The notes under the pieces: generated by a model
The model's database searches: none
Seen by the model: only the letters and a program-made list of their open reading frames with translations
Told to the model about the DNA's origin: nothing
NCBI GenBank assembly: GCA_026414745.1
Contig: JAOAIK010000042.1
Span: forward strand, 53,404 to 117,403
Length of the DNA stretch: 64,000 bases
Reading direction: 5' to 3'
Origin: Roseococcus sp.
Lineage (GTDB): Bacteria; Pseudomonadota; Alphaproteobacteria; Acetobacterales; Acetobacteraceae
In this document: in pieces, positions 57,248-64,000 of the stretch
How positions within the stretch are numbered: position 1 is the first letter of the stretch
Layout: every line of letters starts with the position of its first letter
Made by a program: the position numbers and the translations under genes

Positions 57248-57293
57248 GGGCCGCTTGCCGGCCGCACGGCCGGGGGACGGGGAGACAGAGCAG

Positions 57294-58880
57294 ATGCGTC
57301 GTTGGTTGCTGGCCGCGGCCCTGGCCGTGGCGTGCTGGGCCATCGCACCCGGCGTGGAGGCGCGCACCGTGCGCTGGTCGGCGAGCGGTGATCCGAACAC
57401 CATGGACCCGCACAGCCAGAACCTGGGCACCGTGACCATGGTGCTGCAGCAGATCTATGACCCGCTGATCCACCGCAACCCGCAGCTCGGGCTGGAGCCG
57501 GGCCTCGCCCTCTCCTGGCGGCAGGAGGAGCCGACGCGCTGGCGCTTCGTGCTGCGCCAGGGGGTGCGCTTCCACGAGGGCGAGCCCTTCACGGCCGATG
57601 ACGTGGTGTTCAGCATCACCCGCGCCCTCGCCCCCACCTCCAACTTCGGCATCTTCGTGGACACGATCGAGCGCGCGGTGGCCGTGGACGATTTCACCGT
57701 GGACATCGTGACAAGGGTCCCGGACCCGATCCTGCCCAACAAGCTTGCCTCCGTCTTCATCATGTCGCGCTCATGGAGCGAGCGGCACAACGCCACGCGA
57801 CCGCAGAACACGCGCCAGCGCGAGGAGATGCACACGGTCCGCAACACCAACGGCACCGGCGCCTTCCGCCTCTCCGTCCGCGAGCCAGACGTGCGCACGG
57901 TGCTGACGCGCAACGCCGAGTGGTGGGGCTGGCAGGTGCCCGCCAACCGCGGCAACGTGACCGAGATCGTCTACCGCCCCATCGCGAGCGACGCGACGCG
58001 CGTCGCCGCGCTCCTTTCCGGCGAGGTGGATTTCGTGCTCGACCCGCCGCTGCAGGACTTGGCACGGCTGCGCAACGCCCCGGGCCTGCGCGTGCTGGAA
58101 GGCCCCGAGGTGCGCACCCTCTTCTTCGCGATGGATGTCCACCGCGAGGAGCTGCTCTACAGCGACGTGCGCGGCCGCAACCCGTTCCGCGACGTCCGCG
58201 TGCGCCAGGCGCTCTACCAGGCGATCGACATCCAGGCGATCCATCGCACCATCATGCGCGGGCAGAGCGTGGTCACCGGCACCCTCTTCCCCGAGCAGGT
58301 GAACGGCTATGTGCGCGAGGAGGACCTGCGCCTGCCCTACGACCCGGCCCGCGCCCGCGCCCTGCTGGCCGAGGCGGGCTATCCCAACGGCTTCGAGATC
58401 ACCCTCGACTGCTCGAACAACCGCTACATCAACGACGAGCAGATCTGCCAGGCGGTGGCGGCGATGTGGACGCGGGTGGGGGTGCGCACGCGGCTGAACG
58501 CCATGCCGCTGTCCACCTTCTTCCCGAAGATCCAGCGCGACGACACCTCCATCTACCTGCTGGGCTGGGGCGTGCCGACGCTGGATGCGTTGTATTCCTT
58601 CCAGTCGCTGCTGGCCACGCGCGGCACGGCGCAGGGCGATGGCATCTGGAACTTCGGCCGCTACTCCAACCCGCGCATGGACGCGCTGATCGAGCGGATG
58701 AAGACCGAGACGGGCGAGGCGCGCCAGGCCGCCATCCGCGAGGCGCTGCGCCTCTATCGCGAGGACGTGCCGCACATCCCGCTGCACCACCAGATGATCC
58801 CCTGGGCCATGCGCGCCAACATCCAGGTGCCGCACATGGCGAACAACCAGCCCTATTTCCGCTGGATGGTGGTCAACTGA
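57294..58880 (+). CDS. ABC transporter substrate-binding protein, family 5 (peptide/dipeptide type)
   Basis: SASGDPNTMDPHSQN...FHEGEPFTADDVVFSITRAL; signal peptide. Confidence 0.93.
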   Translation: MRRWLLAAALAVACWAIAPGVEARTVRWSASGDPNTMDPHSQNLGTVTMVLQQIYDPLIHRNPQLGLEPGLALSWRQEEPTRWRFVLRQGVRFHEGEPFTADDVVFSITRALAPTSNFGIFVDTIERAVAVDDFTVDIVTRVPDPILPNKLASVFIMSRSWSERHNATRPQNTRQREEMHTVRNTNGTGAFRLSVREPDVRTVLTRNAEWWGWQVPANRGNVTEIVYRPIASDATRVAALLSGEVDFVLDPPLQDLARLRNAPGLRVLEGPEVRTLFFAMDVHREELLYSDVRGRNPFRDVRVRQALYQAIDIQAIHRTIMRGQSVVTGTLFPEQVNGYVREEDLRLPYDPARARALLAEAGYPNGFEITLDCSNNRYINDEQICQAVAAMWTRVGVRTRLNAMPLSTFFPKIQRDDTSIYLLGWGVPTLDALYSFQSLLATRGTAQGDGIWNFGRYSNPRMDALIERMKTETGEARQAAIREALRLYREDVPHIPLHHQMIPWAMRANIQVPHMANNQPYFRWMVVN

Positions 58881-59011
58881 GGCTGTCGCACCGCACCGGC
58901 GGGCAGCGGCCGCACCGGCACTGTCCACCGGCGCGCAGGAGTGCATCATCGTGATCGCGCCGGCGGCCAGCCGCCCCACCCGCACTGGCCGCCGGCACTT
59001 GGGAATCCGGC

Positions 59012-59992
59012 ATGTTCGCCTTCATCGTCTCGCGCCTGCTGCAGGCGCTGCCCGTGATGTTCACCGTCTCGCTGATCAGCTTCGCCATGTTCGCCTATGT
59101 GGGCGACCCGGTGGTGATCATGCTGGGGCAGGACTTCACCGAGGCGCAGCGCCAGCAGCTCATCCGTGACCTGGGGCTGGATCAGCCCTTCTTCATGCAG
59201 TTCGCGACCTTCCTCGGCAACGCGGTGCAGGGCGAGTTCGGCCTCTCCTACCGGCTCTCGCGCCCGGTGGCGGAACTGATCGCCGAGCGCGCGCCCGCCA
59301 CTCTGGAGCTCGCCTTCACCGCCGCCTTCATCGCGCTGGCGGTGGGCGTGCCGATGGGGGTCTATACGGGGCTCTACCGCTACTCCTGGCTGTCGCGCGT
59401 CTTCCTCACCTTCTCGCTGATCGGCGTCTCGCTGCCTACCTTTCTCATTGGCATTCTGCTCATCCTCACCTTCAGCGTCTGGCTCGGCTGGCTGCCCTCC
59501 TTCGGTCGCGGTGAGGTGACCAGGATCGGCTGGTGGACAACGGGCTTCCTCACTTGGTCGGGCATAAAGGCGCTGGTCCTGCCCGCCATCACGCTTGGGC
59601 TGTTCCAGCTCACGCTGATCATGCGCCTCGTCCGCAGCGAGATGCTGGAGGTGCTGCGCACCGACTACATCAAGTTCGCGCGCGCGCGGGGCCTCTCCAA
59701 CCGGGCGGTGCATTTCGGCCATGCGCTGAAGAACACGCTGGTGCCCGTCATCACCATCGCCGGGCTGCAGCTCGGCGGCATCATCGCCTTCGCCATCGTC
59801 ACCGAGACGGTGTTCCAGTGGCCGGGCATGGGGCTTCTCTTCATCCAGAGCGTCGGCGCGGCGGACATCCCGGTCATGGCCGCCTACCTGATGCTCATCG
59901 CCCTCGTCTTCGTCACCATCAACCTCGTGGTGGACCTGCTCTACTACGCGGTGGACCCGCGGCTGCGCATCGGCCGCGGGCGCGGACACTAG
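59012..59992 (+). CDS. ABC transporter permease (DppB/OppB type)
   Basis: RTDYIKFARARGLSNRAVHFGHALKNTLVPVITIAGLQLG. Confidence 0.94.
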   Translation: MFAFIVSRLLQALPVMFTVSLISFAMFAYVGDPVVIMLGQDFTEAQRQQLIRDLGLDQPFFMQFATFLGNAVQGEFGLSYRLSRPVAELIAERAPATLELAFTAAFIALAVGVPMGVYTGLYRYSWLSRVFLTFSLIGVSLPTFLIGILLILTFSVWLGWLPSFGRGEVTRIGWWTTGFLTWSGIKALVLPAITLGLFQLTLIMRLVRSEMLEVLRTDYIKFARARGLSNRAVHFGHALKNTLVPVITIAGLQLGGIIAFAIVTETVFQWPGMGLLFIQSVGAADIPVMAAYLMLIALVFVTINLVVDLLYYAVDPRLRIGRGRGH

Positions 59993-59994
59993 CC

Positions 59995-60897
59995 ATGCGC
60001 GCCTTCTTCGACTCCGACCTGTGGTGGAGCTTCACGCGCTCGCCCGTCACGGTGATCTCGGCCGTCACAGCCATCGTCTGCATCGCGGGGGCGGTGTTCG
60101 CGCCCTGGCTCGCGCCGCACAACCCCTTCGACCTTGCCTCGCTGCAGCTTCTCGACGCTTTCAAGCCGCCAGCCTGGAGCGCGCAGGGTGACCCGACCTA
60201 TCTGCTCGGCACCGACGACCAGGGGCGGGACGTGCTCTCGGCCATCATGTACGGCGCGCGGGTCTCGTTGCTGGTGGGCTTCGCGGCGGTGGCCTTCTCC
60301 ACCCTGCTCGGCGTCACGCTCGGGCTGCTGGCCGGCTATCTGGGGGGGAAGGTGGATGCGCTCCTGATGCGCATCGCCGACATCCAGCTCACCTTCCCCG
60401 GCATCCTGGTGGCGCTGCTGGTGGACGGCATCGTGCGCGCGGCCCTGCCGCGCGACGTGCACGACCAGATCGCGGTGTTCGTGGTGATCTTCGCCATCGG
60501 TATCTCCAACTGGCCGCAGTTCGCGCGCACCGTGCGCGGCTCCACCCTCGTCGAGCGCAACAAGGAATACGTTCAGGCGGCGCGGGTGATCGGGCTCTCG
60601 CCCGCGCGCATCATGGTCAGCCATGTGCTGCCCAACGTGATGTCGCCGGTGCTGGTGATCGCGACCCTCTCGCTCGGCTTCGCGATCCTGGCGGAGGCCA
60701 CGCTCTCCTTCCTCGGCGTGGGCGTGCCGCCCACCCAGCCCTCGCTCGGCACCCTCATCCGCATTGGCAACGACTTCCTGTTCTCCGGCGAGTGGTGGAT
60801 CACCATCTTCCCCGGCGTGGCGCTGATCGTGATGGTGCTCTCCGTCAACCTGCTGGGCGACTGGCTGCGCGACGCCCTCAACCCGAAGCTGCGCTGA
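59995..60897 (+). CDS. ABC transporter permease (DppC/OppC type)
   Basis: LLGTDDQGRDVLSAIMYGARVSLLVG; EYVQAARVIGLSPARIMVSHVLPNV. Confidence 0.94.
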   Translation: MRAFFDSDLWWSFTRSPVTVISAVTAIVCIAGAVFAPWLAPHNPFDLASLQLLDAFKPPAWSAQGDPTYLLGTDDQGRDVLSAIMYGARVSLLVGFAAVAFSTLLGVTLGLLAGYLGGKVDALLMRIADIQLTFPGILVALLVDGIVRAALPRDVHDQIAVFVVIFAIGISNWPQFARTVRGSTLVERNKEYVQAARVIGLSPARIMVSHVLPNVMSPVLVIATLSLGFAILAEATLSFLGVGVPPTQPSLGTLIRIGNDFLFSGEWWITIFPGVALIVMVLSVNLLGDWLRDALNPKLR

Positions 60898-61880
60898 TGA
60901 GCCTTCTGCAAGTGAGGAATCTGCGCGTGGAGTTCCCCACGCGCCGCGGCACCCTGGTGGCGCTCGACGACGTCTCCTTCGACATCGCCCCGGGCGAGGT
61001 GCTGGGCGTGGTGGGCGAATCGGGGGCCGGGAAATCCATGACCGGCGCGGCCATCATCGGCCTGCTAGAGCCGCCCGGGCGCATCGCCGGCGGCGAGATC
61101 CTGCTCGAGGGCCGGCGCATCGACAACCTGCCCTATGAGCGGATGCGCCGCATCCGCGGCCGCGAGATTGGCGCCATCTTCCAGGATCCGCTGACCACGC
61201 TGAACCCGCTCTACACCGTGGGCCGGCAGCTCGTGGAGACGATGCTCACCCACCTTCCCATCGGCCCAGCGGAGGCGCGCGAGCGCGCGATCGGCTGGCT
61301 CGAGATGGTGGGCATCCCCGCCGCGCGCGAGCGGATAGACAGCTACCCGCACGAGTTCTCGGGCGGGATGCGCCAGCGCGTCGTCATCGCGCTTGCGCTC
61401 TGCGCCGAGCCGAAGCTGATCGTGGCCGACGAGCCGACGACGGCCCTCGACGTCTCCATCCAGGCGCAGGTCATCGCCCTGCTCAAGCGCCTGGCGCGCG
61501 AGAAGGGCACGGCGATGATGCTGGTGACGCACGACATGGGCGTGATCGCCGAGACGGCCGACCGGGTGGCGGTGATGTATGCCGGCCGCATCGCCGAGAT
61601 CGGCCCAGTGCGCGAGGTGGTGAAGCGCGCCAACCACCCCTATTCCCAGGGGCTGATGGCCTCCATCCCGCCCCTCGACCGGCGGGTGGAGAGGCTCGCG
61701 CAGATCGAGGGAGCCATGCCGCGCCTCTCCGCGATCCCCAAGGGCTGCGCCTACAACCCGCGCTGCCCGCGCGTCTTCGACCGCTGCCGCAGGGAGCGGC
61801 CCGATCTGATGCCCGCCGGCGCCACCCTGGCGGCCTGCTGGCTGTACGCCCCCGCGAGCGGCGAGGGGCACGCGCCATGA
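60897..61880 (+). CDS. ABC transporter ATP-binding protein (DppD/OppD type)
   Basis: [35 protein letters not shown]; Cys-rich oligopeptide ATPase C-term. Confidence 0.95.
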   Translation: MSLLQVRNLRVEFPTRRGTLVALDDVSFDIAPGEVLGVVGESGAGKSMTGAAIIGLLEPPGRIAGGEILLEGRRIDNLPYERMRRIRGREIGAIFQDPLTTLNPLYTVGRQLVETMLTHLPIGPAEARERAIGWLEMVGIPAARERIDSYPHEFSGGMRQRVVIALALCAEPKLIVADEPTTALDVSIQAQVIALLKRLAREKGTAMMLVTHDMGVIAETADRVAVMYAGRIAEIGPVREVVKRANHPYSQGLMASIPPLDRRVERLAQIEGAMPRLSAIPKGCAYNPRCPRVFDRCRRERPDLMPAGATLAACWLYAPASGEGHAP

Positions 61881-62866
61881 GGCCGATGATCGAGACGCAG
61901 GATCTGGTGCGCCATTTCGACGTCTCGCGCCCGCTGATCCAGCGCCTCCTGGCGCGTGAGGGCCGGCGCACCCTGCGCGCGGTGGACGGGGTGAGCTTCG
62001 ACATCCCCAAGGGGAGCACCCTCTCGCTGGTGGGCGAGAGCGGCTGCGGCAAATCCACCGTCGCGCGGCTGGTGGTGGGGCTCTACGCGCCGACGCGCGG
62101 GCGGGTTCTCTTCGACGGGCAGGATCTCGGCACGGCGCGGGCCGACCGCCGCCAGCGCAGCCGCATGCAGATGATCTTCCAGGACCCCTACGCCAGCCTC
62201 AACCCGCGCTGGCGCGTGGAGGACATTATCGCCGAACCCATCCGCGCCTTCGGCCTGGTCGAGGGCCGGGCGGCCCAGCGCGAGCGGGTGGGCGCGCTGC
62301 TGACGCAGGTGGGGCTCTCGGCGCTCGATGGGCGGAAATACCCGCACGAGTTCTCGGGCGGGCAGCGCCAGCGCATCTCCATCGCGCGCGCCCTCTCCTC
62401 CAATCCCGAGTTCCTGGTCTGCGACGAGCCGACCTCGGCGCTCGATGTCAGCGTGCAGGCGCAGATCCTGAACCTGATGAAGGAGCTGCAGGCGAGGCTC
62501 GGCCTCACCTATCTGTTCATCTCCCACAACCTCGCGGTGGTCCGGCAGGTGAGCGACCGGGTGGGGGTGATGTACCTTGGCCGGCTGGTGGAACTCGCGC
62601 CCGCCGAGACACTCTTCACCACGCCGCGCCACCCCTATACGCGGGCGCTGATGGAGGCGATCCCGGACCTCGAGATGACCGGGCGCACGCGCATCCCCGT
62701 GGGCGGCGAGGTGCCGAGCCCGATCAGCCCGCCCAGCGGCTGCGCCTTTCACCCGCGCTGCCCGCTGGCCAACGCTCGCTGCCGAGCCGAGGCGCCGGCG
62801 ATGCGCCCGGCGGGCGAGGCGCAGGTGGCCTGCCACGCGGTGGAGGAGGGGCGGTCGGCGGCCTGA
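61877..62866 (+). CDS. ABC transporter ATP-binding protein (DppF/OppF type)
   Basis: [40 protein letters not shown]. Confidence 0.95.
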   Translation: MRPMIETQDLVRHFDVSRPLIQRLLAREGRRTLRAVDGVSFDIPKGSTLSLVGESGCGKSTVARLVVGLYAPTRGRVLFDGQDLGTARADRRQRSRMQMIFQDPYASLNPRWRVEDIIAEPIRAFGLVEGRAAQRERVGALLTQVGLSALDGRKYPHEFSGGQRQRISIARALSSNPEFLVCDEPTSALDVSVQAQILNLMKELQARLGLTYLFISHNLAVVRQVSDRVGVMYLGRLVELAPAETLFTTPRHPYTRALMEAIPDLEMTGRTRIPVGGEVPSPISPPSGCAFHPRCPLANARCRAEAPAMRPAGEAQVACHAVEEGRSAA

Positions 62867-62884
62867 ACCCGCCCGCGCGGCGCG

Positions 62885-64000
62885 TCAGACGCGCTCGAGG
62901 ATGCTCACGTAGTTCGCGACCGCGGCGCCACCCATGTTGAAGACGCCGCCGATCTCGGCCTTGGGAAGCTGCATCTCGCCCGCCTCGCCGCAGAGCTGCA
63001 TGGCGGCGAGCGCGTGCATGGACACGCCGGTGGCGCCGATCGGGTGGCCCTTGGCCTTGAGCCCGCCCGAGCGGTTCACCGGCAGGCGGCCGTCCTTCGC
63101 CGTCCAGCCCTCCAGCGCCGCGCGGCTGCCCTGGCCCTCGGGGGTGAGGCCCATCGCCTCGTACTGGATGAGCTCGGCGATGGTGAAACAGTCATGCGTC
63201 TCGGCGAAGGAGAGGTCGCGGATCGTCAGCCCGGCGGCCGCCAGCGCCCGCGCCCAGGCCTCGCGCGGGCCCTCGAAGCGCACCACGTCGCGCCGCGCCA
63301 TGGGCAGGAAGTCGTTGACATGGGCGGTGGCACGGAAGCGCACGGCGCGGGGCGCAGCGCGCGCCACATCGCCATCGGCGATCACCACCGCCGCCGCCCC
63401 GTCGGAGACGAGGCTGCAATCCGTCCGCTTGAGCGGCCGGGCGACATAGGGGTTCTTCTCGCTCTCGGTGCGGCAGAAGGCGAAGCCGAGGTCCTTGCGC
63501 ATCTGCGCCCAGGGATTGTCCACCCCGTTTGCGTGATTCTTTGCGGCGATGGCAGCCAGCGCGTCGGAGGCGTCGCCATGGCGCTGGAAATAGGCCTCGG
63601 CGATGCGCGCGAAGACGCCAGCGAAGCCGTTCTCCACCCCCGCCTCGGTCTTGAGGTGCGAGGCGGAGAGCAGGATCTCCCCGATGCGGGGCCCGGGTGT
63701 GGCCGTCATCTTCTCCACGCCGACGACAAGGGTGATCCGCCCGCGCTTCGCGCCCAGGAAATCGAGCGCGCCATGGATGGCCGCGCTGCCGGTCGCGCAG
63801 GCGTTTTCGTAGCGGGTGGCGGGCGTGAAGCGCAGCTCTGGCACAGCCTCGAACACCAACGAGGCGGGGAACTCCTGCGGCACGAAGCCGCCGTTGAACT
63901 GGCCGAGGAAGACGGCATCCACCTCCTCGGGCGCGATGCCGGCATGCTCGATGGCCTGGCGCGCGACGAGGCCGATCAGCGTCTCGGCGTCCGGGCAGTC
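62885..64000 (-). CDS. Thiolase family protein / acetyl-CoA acetyltransferase (5' end beyond window)
   Basis: YENACATGSAAIHGALDFL (active-site Cys), NRSGGLKAKGHPIGATGVSM; frame remains open to position 64000. Confidence 0.9.
   Translation of the reverse strand, partial: DCPDAETLIGLVARQAIEHAGIAPEEVDAVFLGQFNGGFVPQEFPASLVFEAVPELRFTPATRYENACATGSAAIHGALDFLGAKRGRITLVVGVEKMTATPGPRIGEILLSASHLKTEAGVENGFAGVFARIAEAYFQRHGDASDALAAIAAKNHANGVDNPWAQMRKDLGFAFCRTESEKNPYVARPLKRTDCSLVSDGAAAVVIADGDVARAAPRAVRFRATAHVNDFLPMARRDVVRFEGPREAWARALAAAGLTIRDLSFAETHDCFTIAELIQYEAMGLTPEGQGSRAALEGWTAKDGRLPVNRSGGLKAKGHPIGATGVSMHALAAMQLCGEAGEMQLPKAEIGGVFNMGGAAVANYVSILERV

Overview
64 kb of a very GC-rich chromosome, probably an alphaproteobacterium (Acetobacteraceae/Rhodospirillales-like; inferred from codon bias and gene content). 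The window is densely coding, mostly in short operons with 4-nt ATGA/GTGA overlaps. Main blocks are: (i) a YeeE/YedE transporter followed by a cyanate module (NrtA/CmpA-like SBP, permease, ATPase, cyanase CynS) and an aspartate dehydrogenase; (ii) mixed metabolism (AtuA-type, GlpK, beta-CASP MBL, LOG, an SbmA/BacA-like ABC protein, MetC-like/SseA/AlaX/NUDIX); (iii) a polysaccharide locus (~23-31.6 kb) with overlapping glycosyltransferases, a flippase and a sugar transferase; (iv) DHDPS-SDR-GreB-MFS, cyclase and orphan CoxL-type genes; (v) a near-complete sulfur-oxidation (sox) locus at 41-53.4 kb (soxXYZAB, ccdA/soxV, soxW, soxS, FccAB/SoxEF-like, soxCD) with two exported DsrE-like proteins; (vi) IspB-like prenyl synthase, AI-2E permease and a complete Dpp/Opp-type ABC operon; (vii) a thiolase running off the right edge. 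I saw no rRNA, tRNA, CRISPR, IS element or phage. The strongest candidates for new biology are an SbmA/BacA-like ABC protein whose ATPase motifs have all decayed in an intact frame, a structured leader with a sequestered Shine-Dalgarno upstream of the cyanate SBP gene, a Sox locus with two exported DsrE-like proteins, and recurrent stop-to-stop palindromes at convergent gene junctions.
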